DNA from: Butyrivibrio sp. XPD2006
Lineage (GTDB): Bacteria; Bacillota; Clostridia; Lachnospirales; Lachnospiraceae
DNA: 64,000 nt
Assembly: GCF_000420865.1 (NCBI RefSeq)
Contig: NZ_ATVT01000017.1
Coordinates: forward strand, 1-64,000
Direction: 5' to 3'
Part shown: positions 8,334 through 17,773 of the stretch, one piece after another
Layout: the number at the start of each line of letters is the position of its first letter
Numbering within the stretch: position 1 is the first letter of the stretch
Notes under the pieces: model-generated
What the model saw: only the letters and a program-made list of their open reading frames with translations
What the model was told of the DNA's origin: nothing
Databases searched by the model: none
Translations under genes and position numbers: made by a program

Positions 8334-9032
8334 CTAATAGTATTTCTCAATATCAACATTAAAATAATTCTGAGCAAAACACGAACTGTGCTTTCTGTCA
8401 TTAATCTCAATACTCCCATTAGCATTTCGAATAACAACCTTATTGTCCGGTATTTCCTGATTATGAATAAGAGCATCAACACCAATAGATACACCATTTC
8501 CTATTGGTTTATCGCCAATGATCTTTGCACCAGCAGCTAGGAACAATCCTTTGCCAAGCTTTGGCAGAAGACGCTCAGCATCCCCAGCAGTATTAATTGT
8601 AACGTTCTGAAACACCACAAGAAAATCATCATAATCTGCATTTCCCATGATAGTTCCAACCGGATGCCCCAAAAAATATATCTTAGGGATCTTACACTTA
8701 TAAGAAATAAAAATGCTATGCAAAGATCGATTTAAGTACAGAAGCTTATCACATTCTGACTTCATCTGAAATCTGGTCCATAAGCTATTGGCAAAATAAG
8801 CAATAAACTGCGTATACTGATCTGCATGATAATGTGAGAAATGTGTTTGTCCTTCTGCATCACAATAAGCAGGGAATGTAATATGTTGGAAGCAATACTC
8901 AAGTCTCCCCAATGCATCATCAAAAGCAATGGATACTTCCTTGCCAATCAAATCGACATTATCTGGAAACATATAGTTCGCCTGCCGACGTACATACTCC
9001 TGTAGCTCACTTTTTGGAATGCTTAATTCCAT
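8334..9032 (-). CDS. Serine-acetyltransferase-like hexapeptide acyltransferase
   Basis: In this 232-residue protein an alpha-helical N-terminal half is followed by a left-handed beta-helix (about 120-200: LGHPVGTIMG, GKGLFLAAGAKIIGDKPIGNG, VSIGVDALI), as in CysE-like O-acetyltransferases. In a glycan operon such a protein more likely acetylates a sugar or sugar-linked amino acid than makes O-acetylserine, but that is inference. Its ATG follows the upstream stop codon directly, and it overlaps nothing else. Confidence 0.7.
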   Translation of the reverse strand: MELSIPKSELQEYVRRQANYMFPDNVDLIGKEVSIAFDDALGRLEYCFQHITFPAYCDAEGQTHFSHYHADQYTQFIAYFANSLWTRFQMKSECDKLLYLNRSLHSIFISYKCKIPKIYFLGHPVGTIMGNADYDDFLVVFQNVTINTAGDAERLLPKLGKGLFLAAGAKIIGDKPIGNGVSIGVDALIHNQEIPDNKVVIRNANGSIEINDRKHSSCFAQNYFNVDIEKYY

Positions 9033-9977
9033 CTATTCTTCCTCATCAAAATTAAGTCGTTCTGCTTCTACTACCATTGGTCGATTCATTTGCCTGGTAA
9101 GGATCTCACCGATATATTCACCGATGATTCCGGTAAATATCATCTGAATCGCTCCCATAAAGAATACACCAATAAGAATTGGCGCTGTTCCACCTGGAAA
9201 GTTATTCCAAAACATCAGCTTTAAAACCAAATAGATAATACCTATTACAAAACTAAAGAATGCAAGGAAAAATCCTGCAAATGTTGCCATACGAAGTGGC
9301 ACCCTTGACGTAGTGATAACCGACGTAAGTGCAACATTCAAATAGCGGAAAAAATTATAACTAGACTTTCCCGACTTTCGTTGTGGCTGATTATACTCTA
9401 CAAATCCAACCTCATATCCAAAATCACCTATCATATTACGAAAGTTAGGCGTTGGATCATTAGCTGCACGAAGATAATTCATTACTTCACGATCATATAA
9501 GCCAAATCCAGTGACATTATCATACTGTTCAGAATCTGCCATGGACTTCACCATGTTGTAATACATATTGCGACATAAGCGTAGCAGTGGGTTCTTATCC
9601 TTACTAGCAAAACGCTTGCCCCATACAACCTTGTATCCCTCTTCCCACTTCTTAATGAACTCAGGAATCAGTTCTGGCGGATCCTGAAAATCACATGCCA
9701 AACAAATAGATGCATCTCCACTTGTCTGGAAGAATCCATAGCTTCCCGATCTGGATGGTCCAAAATTGCGAACATTAAAAATTACCTTTACGCGCTTATC
9801 TTCTGCCGCAATCTTACGCAGAATTGTTGGGGTATTGTCCAACGAATGATTATCAATAAATACATATTCATAATCATACTCCGGAACAGTACTCATCACT
9901 TCGGTAACTTTCTTATAGAGTTCGTACACATTACCTTCTTCGTTATAACATGGTGTAAATAAGCTTATCTTTTTCAT
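9033..9977 (-). CDS. Polyprenyl-phosphate glycosyltransferase (GtrB/DPM1-like GT2)
   Basis: This 314-residue protein has a GT-A domain (FTPCYNEEGNV, DNHSLDNT, DFQDP at 96-100 as metal site) followed by two C-terminal membrane helices (about 230-295) ending in FTGIIGEYIGEIL. This architecture matches enzymes that load a sugar onto undecaprenyl phosphate. Such lipid-linked sugars are the donors for GT-C enzymes like the two YG-repeat proteins in this locus, a likely functional link. It overlaps the upstream gene by 4 nt (ATGA). Confidence 0.88.
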   Translation of the reverse strand: MKKISLFTPCYNEEGNVYELYKKVTEVMSTVPEYDYEYVFIDNHSLDNTPTILRKIAAEDKRVKVIFNVRNFGPSRSGSYGFFQTSGDASICLACDFQDPPELIPEFIKKWEEGYKVVWGKRFASKDKNPLLRLCRNMYYNMVKSMADSEQYDNVTGFGLYDREVMNYLRAANDPTPNFRNMIGDFGYEVGFVEYNQPQRKSGKSSYNFFRYLNVALTSVITTSRVPLRMATFAGFFLAFFSFVIGIIYLVLKLMFWNNFPGGTAPILIGVFFMGAIQMIFTGIIGEYIGEILTRQMNRPMVVEAERLNFDEEE

Positions 9978-11002
9978 ACACCCAGTTGCTCCTTCATATG
10001 TTCCATTTCCTCAATCTGCCCCATATCCATCCAGGATTTCTTGGAAATCGGGAAAATACCTACTTTCTCGCCCTTGTGTACGTAATTCATAGCAATATCC
10101 GTCATGTGGATAAACTGATCTTCTTTTAGTTCATCTATAACTTCCGGCTCAACCACATAGATTCCTGTGTTTGTCAAGTAAGATAGTTCAGGTTTCTCTT
10201 TTATATTTAATAATTCAGCAGAATCATTTGTATCAATGACACCATACGGAATCTGTACATCCATCATAGCGCATACAACAGTAATCTTATTCCCACTTTG
10301 CTTATGCGTCTTATAAATACACTCAATATCTGCATTCAGCAATACATCGCAGTTTGAGAGAAAAAATGTATTCTCTACCTTCCCCTTCAAGTACTGCAAT
10401 CCACCACCAGTTCCCAAGAATTCGCGTTCTTCCTCAAATGACAGCTCGTAATCTTTTTGAACTTCATTAAAATAGGAACGAATCATACCAGCCTTATGGT
10501 TGAGAATCATATGGAAATTTTTACAACCATAATTACGGAATGAATTAATAATGCGCTCAGTAATTGTCAGATCTCCAATCGGAATTAATGCCTTCGGCAG
10601 GATCTGAGTATATGGGTACAAGCGTGTCCCCTTTCCCCCAGCCATAATAACAACCGGCACTTCGTTTAGAATGGTTGTAGACTCTGGTGAACGCTGCTCG
10701 CCAAGGACATTCACAAGCTTACCATCTTCATCTACAATTGGATAGAAAATTAACTTTTTTGGGTATTCACGTGCCTCATACAACGAATGAAAAACAATTG
10801 GTCTATCATTCATTGCAGTTGTAATATCCGCATTCAAGTCTCCTCCCATTAAGAAATACTTGCGCATATCACCAGCAGTAAACACCCCCAATAGTTTATA
10901 GTTATCAGAAACTACAGCAACTGCCTTAATTCCTTCTTCATCCATTACAGTAACAACTTGCTTTACTGTTTGTGTTGGCTGTACAACATATTGTTCCAAC
11001 AT
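9974..11002 (-). CDS. CBS-domain sugar-phosphate nucleotidyltransferase (PtmE-like)
   Basis: In this 342-residue protein two CBS repeats (1-115) precede a nucleotidyltransferase domain with MAGGKGTRLYPYTQILPKAL (120-139). This arrangement is that of Campylobacter PtmE, which makes GDP-GlcN in the GDP-linked legionaminic acid route. Since legB, legC, legI and legG homologues lie 7-12 kb upstream in the same operon, a similar role is likely. A nucleotide other than GDP cannot be excluded. The 3' end overlaps the GT2 gene by 4 nt. Confidence 0.78.
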   Translation of the reverse strand: MLEQYVVQPTQTVKQVVTVMDEEGIKAVAVVSDNYKLLGVFTAGDMRKYFLMGGDLNADITTAMNDRPIVFHSLYEAREYPKKLIFYPIVDEDGKLVNVLGEQRSPESTTILNEVPVVIMAGGKGTRLYPYTQILPKALIPIGDLTITERIINSFRNYGCKNFHMILNHKAGMIRSYFNEVQKDYELSFEEEREFLGTGGGLQYLKGKVENTFFLSNCDVLLNADIECIYKTHKQSGNKITVVCAMMDVQIPYGVIDTNDSAELLNIKEKPELSYLTNTGIYVVEPEVIDELKEDQFIHMTDIAMNYVHKGEKVGIFPISKKSWMDMGQIEEMEHMKEQLGV

Positions 11003-11013
11003 TCTCTTACTCC

Positions 11014-11934
11014 CTATGATTCCTCGGCAACGCGCATTGTTGCAATTGCCGATTTTATCGTGTTCTTTGGTTCAGTAACTCCTTCTATTACTTCGTAGAA
11101 GTGTTGCATTTCACGCATATACATTGTATTTACATCTTCATGATTCTCCTGAATTACCTGATCATCACATAATACGCGATGTTCTGCAATGTCAAAAATA
11201 TACTCATGTTCTGCAGTACGACATTCCAAACTACGTCTTGTCTTGCGTCCAAGGTAATCCAAGTGAAGTTCCAGTAGCATTGTCTTGTATTTTGCAATAT
11301 ATACCGCCAAATCTTCACTATCAATCTCAAGATTAGAATATGTCCCTGAGAAGGCTACAACCTCTTCCGGCTGTCCAAATAAATGTTCCAGATAATCCCA
11401 TTCATGGATTAAATCTATTCGAACGCCACCACCCTGATCCTTGTGTGCACTATATACAGCACGATAATCCACCCCCGGTCGCCAGTCCGGAAGATAGGAT
11501 GACGATATCGAACGGGCACTAAACACCGCTTCTTCCTTTACAACACGTTCCGCTGCAATGATTTCCTGCGTATATCGAAGTGGACAGGCAACATAATAGC
11601 GCTTACTATTATCAAATATTGAACAATCATATGTTAACTTATCAAACACCGGCTTCTCAATGAAGAAGCAATCTGCATACCCATGCAAAGCTCGTAGCGT
11701 CTCATAATGCATATGAGTCGGATTCAAGATAAAGATAGCATCATACTTCTCATCTAGTTCTGCTTCACTATGTATCACCTTAGATATATGCTGTTGAATA
11801 TCTTCCGGAAGTATGCTAGACGTCTTCCGAAGCGCATGTATTTCAGGATATACTCCATGTTCTTCACATACTGCGGTAAAATTACGAATATGTCGTTTTC
11901 CTATGGAACCAATTCCGATAAAACATACCTTCAT
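11014..11934 (-). CDS. Gfo/Idh/MocA-family oxidoreductase
   Basis: This 306-residue protein has an N-terminal Rossmann motif (VCFIGIGSIGKRHI), the EKP motif in FFIEKPVF, and a C-terminal domain with RIDLIHEWDYLEHLFG carrying the usual His. These enzymes oxidise or reduce a hydroxyl of a (nucleotide-)sugar with NAD(P). It follows a second Gfo/Idh gene almost without gap, suggesting consecutive or heteromeric action. Pairs of this kind occur beside PtmE-type genes in nonulosonate loci (recalled, not checked here). Confidence 0.83.
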   Translation of the reverse strand: MKVCFIGIGSIGKRHIRNFTAVCEEHGVYPEIHALRKTSSILPEDIQQHISKVIHSEAELDEKYDAIFILNPTHMHYETLRALHGYADCFFIEKPVFDKLTYDCSIFDNSKRYYVACPLRYTQEIIAAERVVKEEAVFSARSISSSYLPDWRPGVDYRAVYSAHKDQGGGVRIDLIHEWDYLEHLFGQPEEVVAFSGTYSNLEIDSEDLAVYIAKYKTMLLELHLDYLGRKTRRSLECRTAEHEYIFDIAEHRVLCDDQVIQENHEDVNTMYMREMQHFYEVIEGVTEPKNTIKSAIATMRVAEES

Positions 11935-11935
11935 T

Positions 11936-12913
11936 TTAGGCTTTCTCGATTTCGTCTATCTTTTCAAGTATAAACATGTCTCGCTGATAGTTATACTTCT
12001 GCTGTGGATGATTCTGACGAACACAGTCTAAGAAATCAGCAATCTCGTCTGCATATGCATTTTCAATGATATTCGCCGTATAACGTTCATCTTGGACAAC
12101 ATCATCATAGCAAGTAATGTCCTTCAGTTCTTTCACATCCAAATCATAGACTTGAACTGAGTTCGGCGTACCGTCCCAGAATATCTGCATATTCTCATTA
12201 TATATTTCCAAATGTCTACGCGCTTTTCTAGCAACAACATCAACTGCTACAATACCGGTAGACCCAGAGCTATGTTCCAACATCAACAGATAGTTATCCG
12301 GATAAGACAATCCTAAGTTCGTCATACTACCCTTCTTAACCGTAACCTTGGTAATATCTCCAAATGCCGCACAAATCCACGGAAACTCGATAGCCATAAT
12401 CTCTCGACATCCATTGGTTCGCGCATCTGATACAAAAAAGTTCTCTATTTTCTCCCACGGATGCCAATCAGGTAAATACTGACCTGTATGGTAAATATAA
12501 TTCACCGACTGACCTCGAGCCTGTTCAATAATGTATCCTACATCCTTACGATATAAAAATGTAGAAGACAAGAACGCAATACGATTATGTTCCTCTGAAA
12601 TTCTTAAAATATCATCGTAACGATGATTTACAAGATTAATCTCAGTAAACACATGAATATCATGTTCTAACAATTCACAAATAATATCTCCATGGGATAA
12701 TGGCGAAGTACATACAAATGCGCACTCCACATTATTCTCACTTAATACAGCGTCAATAGAAGAAAAGCAATCGATACCATATAACTGATATGCCTCTTCT
12801 TTACGTGCATCCTGACTATCAATTCCGATTATAGTAATTGATGGATCAACCTGCTGAATGAGACGTATACGTCTTTTACCCATGGAACCAAGTCCAACAA
12901 CTAGTACCTTCAT
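11936..12913 (-). CDS. Gfo/Idh/MocA-family oxidoreductase, atypical EKP motif
   Basis: This 325-residue protein has the Rossmann motif VLVVGLGSMGKRRI. The usual EKP motif is replaced by EIN (HVFTEINLVNH), so the catalytic Lys of the family is missing. It may be an unusual enzyme or a non-catalytic partner of the neighbour. The start is the ATG at 12913, with AAGGAG seven bases upstream just after the stop of the thiamine-diphosphate gene. The longer frame to 12931 lacks this. Confidence 0.78.
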   Translation of the reverse strand: MKVLVVGLGSMGKRRIRLIQQVDPSITIIGIDSQDARKEEAYQLYGIDCFSSIDAVLSENNVECAFVCTSPLSHGDIICELLEHDIHVFTEINLVNHRYDDILRISEEHNRIAFLSSTFLYRKDVGYIIEQARGQSVNYIYHTGQYLPDWHPWEKIENFFVSDARTNGCREIMAIEFPWICAAFGDITKVTVKKGSMTNLGLSYPDNYLLMLEHSSGSTGIVAVDVVARKARRHLEIYNENMQIFWDGTPNSVQVYDLDVKELKDITCYDDVVQDERYTANIIENAYADEIADFLDCVRQNHPQQKYNYQRDMFILEKIDEIEKA

Positions 12914-12924
12914 ATTACTCCTTG

Positions 12925-14703
12925 TTACCAAAGCATTAACTTATCATGCTCTTCTTGACTAATAAATGGTGCCATATCTTCCAACGCCGGTGTAGAGAAT
13001 GAGCCATCCTCATTCATACGAGACATAACTTTTGGTGTGATCGGATCGTTAAATCTCTGCATTACCTCAAGAAGAACATTATCCTCTCGCGCAAAGAATT
13101 CATTCAAGCTATCATGCAATTCCCCATTGGTATTACATCTCATATATGATAAGCCAAATGTTTTTGCCACCTCAGAAAAATCAGGGAAGCTAACACCACT
13201 ATCCGGTGTGCATCCAATCCATACTCCATTGAAGAAGTTTGACGTAGACTGACGAATTGCATTGTATCCATCATTATTGAAGATAACCATTTTTACTGGC
13301 AATTTATTCTGACGAATCGTCTGAAGCTCCTGAAGATTCATCATAACACTACCATCACCTGTTACGCAGAAGATTGTCTTGCCAGAAGCAATCGCTGCAC
13401 CTACTGCCTCTGGAATATCTGCACCCATAGAGCCACAGTTATTATTCGCTATTAAACGCTGATTTGGTTTCTTAATGCCAATCTGAAGCTTAGCACTATT
13501 GGCCGAATTATTGCCAAGTACAGTAATACTATCATCTGGCTCAAGCTTCTCATATTCCTGCCAAAATCTGTATGAACATACACGTTCATTATCTTCCACA
13601 TCCTTTGCAGGGTCAAATGGCGTAAATCTATGCTTCAAGTCATCACAATAGGTAACCCATTCACTTGGAACATCAATTTCTGTAGCCATCTCATTAATCA
13701 TTTCAAAGAATGGATGTAAGTCAGCTTTAACAAAGTAATCAACTCGAACCCCCGGTTTCTTCATCTCATTCTCATCGATATCAACAGCCATCATATACGC
13801 CTTTGGCGCAAATAACTCTTGAGCAAATCCAGACATTTTAAATCCTAAGCTAGACCCAATTGAAAGAATCACATCTGCATTCTGTACGATAAAGTTACCT
13901 GTTCTAGGTCCAATAGAACCAGACAAGCCATAATAACGATCATAATCCATGTACATTGCATCTGCAGAGATACAAGCTGCAATTACAGGAACCCGAGTTT
14001 TCATTGCAAACACACGAAATTGCTCAATAGTATGGCTATTAGCTACGCCATTACCCACAAGAATACATGGACGCTTAGCACTAGCAAGCTTATGAAGGAG
14101 TTCCTTGAGAGATTCCTTATCAGGGGCAATCTGATCCGGTGCTTTCTCAACCGGATACATGTCATCCTCTTCTACCATTGCGCTTTGAATATCCAACGGA
14201 ATATCCAGCCATACCGGTCCTCGACGACCATTCATCGCTATATCAATTGCCTTACAAAGTTCTCGCTTTACTTCCAATGGATCAGAAAGCATTTTTGCAT
14301 ACTTAGTCATATTCCTAACAGATGGAATAATCTCAAATTCCTGAATACCACGATAACGTAGTGGTAACCCAGACTTCTCTACACAAATCTCGTAACGAAC
14401 CTGACCGGAAAGGACTATCATTGGCAAACTATCTTGCCAAGCCCCCATTACACCTGTAATGGCATTGGTTGCTCCAGGTCCGGATGTAACACAAACAGCA
14501 GCTAAATTCCCGCTATACCTTGCATATGCCTCTGCCGCCATTGCACATGCCTGCTCATGATGGTGGAACACCTTATGAATATCTGAATTCAATGCCAACG
14601 CATTATCCAAATGCATTGCACCACCACCAACAACGGCGAAACAATTAGTTATACCCTTCTGTACGAGTGTATCCATGATAATATCTGCAACTCTACGTTT
14701 CAT
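12925..14703 (-). CDS. Thiamine-diphosphate enzyme, acetolactate-synthase-like (YerE-like candidate)
   Basis: This 592-residue protein has the three domains of the acetolactate synthase family: PYR with catalytic Glu50 (HHHEQACAMAAEAY), a central domain, and PP with the ThDP/Mg motif GDGS followed about 25 residues later by NND. An anabolic ilvB would not be expected beside rfbH. In Yersinia, YerE of this family moves a two-carbon unit from pyruvate to CDP-3,6-dideoxy-4-keto-glucose to make the branched sugar yersiniose A. The adjoining SDR, RfbH and RfbF genes support an analogous step. Function is inferred from context. Confidence 0.78.
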   Translation of the reverse strand: MKRRVADIIMDTLVQKGITNCFAVVGGGAMHLDNALALNSDIHKVFHHHEQACAMAAEAYARYSGNLAAVCVTSGPGATNAITGVMGAWQDSLPMIVLSGQVRYEICVEKSGLPLRYRGIQEFEIIPSVRNMTKYAKMLSDPLEVKRELCKAIDIAMNGRRGPVWLDIPLDIQSAMVEEDDMYPVEKAPDQIAPDKESLKELLHKLASAKRPCILVGNGVANSHTIEQFRVFAMKTRVPVIAACISADAMYMDYDRYYGLSGSIGPRTGNFIVQNADVILSIGSSLGFKMSGFAQELFAPKAYMMAVDIDENEMKKPGVRVDYFVKADLHPFFEMINEMATEIDVPSEWVTYCDDLKHRFTPFDPAKDVEDNERVCSYRFWQEYEKLEPDDSITVLGNNSANSAKLQIGIKKPNQRLIANNNCGSMGADIPEAVGAAIASGKTIFCVTGDGSVMMNLQELQTIRQNKLPVKMVIFNNDGYNAIRQSTSNFFNGVWIGCTPDSGVSFPDFSEVAKTFGLSYMRCNTNGELHDSLNEFFAREDNVLLEVMQRFNDPITPKVMSRMNEDGSFSTPALEDMAPFISQEEHDKLMLW

Positions 14704-14709
14704 TCTTAC

Positions 14710-15561
14710 TCATTTCCTTTCAGATTCTATCTGCATGCGAATACCATCCCGCAATGAAATAAAACTATACGAACCAATCTCATCAATTATACGCTGATTA
14801 GATGCTGAATATTCGTAATTATACCCATCTTTTAATATGTGAATTGGTATATCACTCTGCATTTCTTCACATACAATGGTTGCAATTTCGCTTAGAAGAT
14901 ACTTCTCTCCTGATGCAACATTATAATCATGATATTTATACTCATCTTCCTTTGAAATCAGACGAAGCAATAATCCCGCCAAATCATATACATGCATATA
15001 GTCAAACACGCAATCCTGTCTGATTGTTAATTCCGGAGCTCCATCTCGTATATCACGAATACAGTGAGTAATAAACTTGGACTCGTGGTCTCCAGGTCCA
15101 TAGCATGCAAAGACACGAATGTTATATACATTATCACTCTGCTTTGCTAATGTATTCATGATATACTTAGCAAAACCATACTCATCTGTCGGAACCAATT
15201 CATCAAAAGAATCTTCTGATATGGATATCATATCCCTAGTTTTTGAAAATTCAGCACCAGATCCTAGATAGAACATCTTGCCATAGTATCCACGCATACG
15301 ATAGAAGTTCATAAAGCAACGTAAGCTTCCCTCTACCATGTTGACATCCTGATCCAATGGATTCTTCACCCCATTCGGATTGGCACAGTGAATCACTATA
15401 TCAAATTGATTTGTCTTGATATAGTTTTCCACTTCTTGCGTATCAAGAATATTCAACTCACTCCTTCTAGGAGCTACCACATCATGCTCTTTTCTAAGGA
15501 TGGGGAGAATATTGCTCCCAATTAGTCCAGAACCACCTGTCAAGAGAATTCTTTTTCTCAT
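14710..15561 (-). CDS. Extended SDR, nucleotide-sugar reductase/epimerase
   Basis: This 283-residue protein has the Rossmann motif TGGSGLIGS (8-16) and the Tyr128-x3-Lys132 pair (YGFAK). It overlaps the end of rfbH by 4 nt and precedes the thiamine-diphosphate gene by 6 nt. The position suggests that it acts on the CDP-4-keto product, as YerF does when it reduces the added acetyl side chain in yersiniose synthesis. AscF-like 4-keto reduction is the alternative. Confidence 0.78.
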   Translation of the reverse strand: MRKRILLTGGSGLIGSNILPILRKEHDVVAPRRSELNILDTQEVENYIKTNQFDIVIHCANPNGVKNPLDQDVNMVEGSLRCFMNFYRMRGYYGKMFYLGSGAEFSKTRDMISISEDSFDELVPTDEYGFAKYIMNTLAKQSDNVYNIRVFACYGPGDHESKFITHCIRDIRDGAPELTIRQDCVFDYMHVYDLAGLLLRLISKEDEYKYHDYNVASGEKYLLSEIATIVCEEMQSDIPIHILKDGYNYEYSASNQRIIDEIGSYSFISLRDGIRMQIESERK

Positions 15562-16907
15562 CGATTTACTGCCTCTGTAATAATCTGAGCCATATAATCC
15601 ATCTTCTTATCAGTCATTCCCGGATATACGCCTACCCAGAAGGTATTTTCCATAATGTAATCGGTGTTTTTCAAGTCGCCAACCACGCGATACTGATCAG
15701 TATCACGAATGGGGTCAAAGCATGGATGCTTTACTAAGTTACCACTGAATAACAAACGTGTTTGAATGTTATGCTCCTCAATGTACTTTGTAATCTCATT
15801 ACGAGTAACCCCAGCATTTTCCTTAACAGTGATTAAGAATCCAAACCAACTTGGAACACTGTTCTCAGCCGGCTCGGGAAGAATCAACTTATCAGATACA
15901 GACTCTAGCCCTGCTCTCAAGCGATCCCAATTGTGACGGCGTCGCTCAATGAAGGTTGGGAATTTCTTCAACTGTTCCACGCCAACAGCAGCCTGCATAT
16001 CAGTAACCTTCAAGTTGTAACCAAAGTGGCTGTAGACATATTTGTGATCATATCCATGTGGAAGTTCACCAAAATCGCCATCAAATCTATGACCACAGAA
16101 GTTATCCTGTCCTGGAGGGCAGATACAATCACGTCCCCAATCACGATAACTCATAATCAACCGATGCAAGATTGCATTATTGGTGTATACCGCTCCACCT
16201 TCACCCATAGTCATATGATGTGGTGGGTAAAAACTGGATGTTCCGATATCCCCCCAAGTTCCTGTAAATCTAGTTTCACCATCAATTGAATACTTGGAAC
16301 CTAACGCATCACAGTTATCTTCAACAAGCCACAAATTATGCTTATCGCAGAATTCACGTACACTCTTCAAATCAAATGGGTTTCCCAAAGTATGAGCAAT
16401 CATAACAGCCTTAGTCTTTGGACTCAATGCTGCTTCAAGTTTCGTAACATCAATATTGTACTGAGGAATTGTCACATCAACAAATACCGGAACTGCACCA
16501 TACTGCAAAACAGGCGTAACTGTGGTAGGGAATCCACACGCGACAGTAATCACTTCATCGCCACGACGAATTCTACGGTCACCCAATTCCGGAGCCGTCA
16601 AAGCAGTAAATGCAATTAGGTTCGCAGAAGAACCCGAATTCACCAAATGTGCGTACTTTACGCCAATCCATTTAGCAAACTCCTTTTCAAACTGAATTGA
16701 AAATCGTCCCGTGGTTAACCAAAAATCCAATGCAGCATCAACAATTGCACACATTTCTTTCTCATCATGTTCACGCGAAGCGTAGGAAATACGGTCACCC
16801 GGTTCAAATTCCTTATCCTGAACCGGCTTCTTATACTCATTATAATAATCCGTGACTAATGCACGAATATCTGCTCTTGCTTCTTCTTCATTATTCCACT
16901 TACTCAT
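15558..16907 (-). CDS. rfbH: CDP-4-keto-6-deoxyglucose 3-dehydrase (E1)
   Basis: This 449-residue PMP/[2Fe-2S] enzyme begins C-3 deoxygenation of CDP-4-keto-6-deoxyglucose. The Lys that binds PLP in ordinary DegT aminotransferases is replaced by His (His230 in SFYPPHHMTMGEGG), the hallmark of E1. The cysteines for the iron-sulphur cluster are in GRDCICPPGQDNFC. GYDHKYVYSHFGYN is also diagnostic. The start is the ATG overlapping the rfbF stop (TAATG), with GGGAG upstream. E1 normally needs the E3 flavin/[2Fe-2S] reductase (DdhD/AscD); none is in this window. Confidence 0.93.
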   Translation of the reverse strand: MSKWNNEEEARADIRALVTDYYNEYKKPVQDKEFEPGDRISYASREHDEKEMCAIVDAALDFWLTTGRFSIQFEKEFAKWIGVKYAHLVNSGSSANLIAFTALTAPELGDRRIRRGDEVITVACGFPTTVTPVLQYGAVPVFVDVTIPQYNIDVTKLEAALSPKTKAVMIAHTLGNPFDLKSVREFCDKHNLWLVEDNCDALGSKYSIDGETRFTGTWGDIGTSSFYPPHHMTMGEGGAVYTNNAILHRLIMSYRDWGRDCICPPGQDNFCGHRFDGDFGELPHGYDHKYVYSHFGYNLKVTDMQAAVGVEQLKKFPTFIERRRHNWDRLRAGLESVSDKLILPEPAENSVPSWFGFLITVKENAGVTRNEITKYIEEHNIQTRLLFSGNLVKHPCFDPIRDTDQYRVVGDLKNTDYIMENTFWVGVYPGMTDKKMDYMAQIITEAVNR

Positions 16908-17689
16908 TATTTGTTCTCCCATACCATCCAAGGTGCTTGTTTCTTAGCAACCAACTTTTCTAACTTATTCTTTTCAAGGATTGTATCCATGCACTGCCAG
17001 TAACCTTCGTGACGATAGCTCATCAGGTTGCCTGTGCTTGCCACACGTTCTAACGGTTCACGTTCAAACACGGTATCATCGCCTTCCAGATAATTAAAGA
17101 TCTCAGGCTGCAATACCATATATCCGGCATTAATCGGAGCTCCATCCATAGAACTCTTCTCACGAAATGAACGTACCGCATTATCTCCACCGATATCAAG
17201 AACTCCCTTTTCCTGCTGCATAACAACAGAAGTAAGAGTAGCCAGCTTGCCATGAGACTTGTGGAATTCATAAAGTTCACGAATATTAACATCGCAAACA
17301 CCATCACCATAAGTAAGCATGAATGGCTCATCACCAATATACTTCTGAACACGCTTTATACGACCACCGGTCATTGTATTCTCACCCGTATCCACGACGG
17401 TGACCTTCCATGGTTCGGTACGTTTATCATGAACCACCATCTTATATTCTTCCGTCAAATCAAACGTGATATCGGAAGTATACAAGAAATAGTTTCGAAA
17501 CCACTCCTTAATCATATGCTGCTTATATCCTGCGCAAATTATGAATTCATTAAATCCATAATAGGAATACTCCTTCATAATATGCCAGAGAATAGGCATA
17601 CCACCGATTTCTACCATTGGTTTTGGGCGTATTTCAGACTCCTCAGATATACGAGTACCACGTCCACCGGCTAATAATACAACCTTCAT
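16907..17689 (-). CDS. rfbF: Glucose-1-phosphate cytidylyltransferase
   Basis: It makes CDP-glucose from glucose-1-phosphate and CTP. The 260-residue protein begins VVLLAGGRGTRISEESEIRPKPMVEIG, the nucleotidyltransferase signature in the RfbF form. It continues with YGDGVCDVNIRELYEFHKSHGKLAT and GYWQCMDTILEKNKLE. It is the first enzyme of the CDP-3,6-dideoxyhexose path and is coupled to rfbH by stop/start overlap. The next enzyme, rfbG, lies 7 kb upstream rather than adjacent. Confidence 0.93.
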   Translation of the reverse strand: MKVVLLAGGRGTRISEESEIRPKPMVEIGGMPILWHIMKEYSYYGFNEFIICAGYKQHMIKEWFRNYFLYTSDITFDLTEEYKMVVHDKRTEPWKVTVVDTGENTMTGGRIKRVQKYIGDEPFMLTYGDGVCDVNIRELYEFHKSHGKLATLTSVVMQQEKGVLDIGGDNAVRSFREKSSMDGAPINAGYMVLQPEIFNYLEGDDTVFEREPLERVASTGNLMSYRHEGYWQCMDTILEKNKLEKLVAKKQAPWMVWENK

Positions 17690-17773
17690 GTTCTCTCCTT
17701 TTTCAACTTATTCTAAACTTGATACAAACGTACCTAATTTTAGCAATCTGTAAAACTAAAGTCAATTTTTGCA

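Noticed and set aside
12925..14703. Housekeeping acetolactate synthase (ilvB)
   Set aside because: The motifs fit the family, but the flanking rfbH, rfbF and SDR genes and the absence of ilvN or ilvC point to a sugar pathway.
15558..16907. Ordinary sugar aminotransferase
   Set aside because: His replaces the PLP lysine and iron-sulphur cysteines are present, as in E1 dehydrases.
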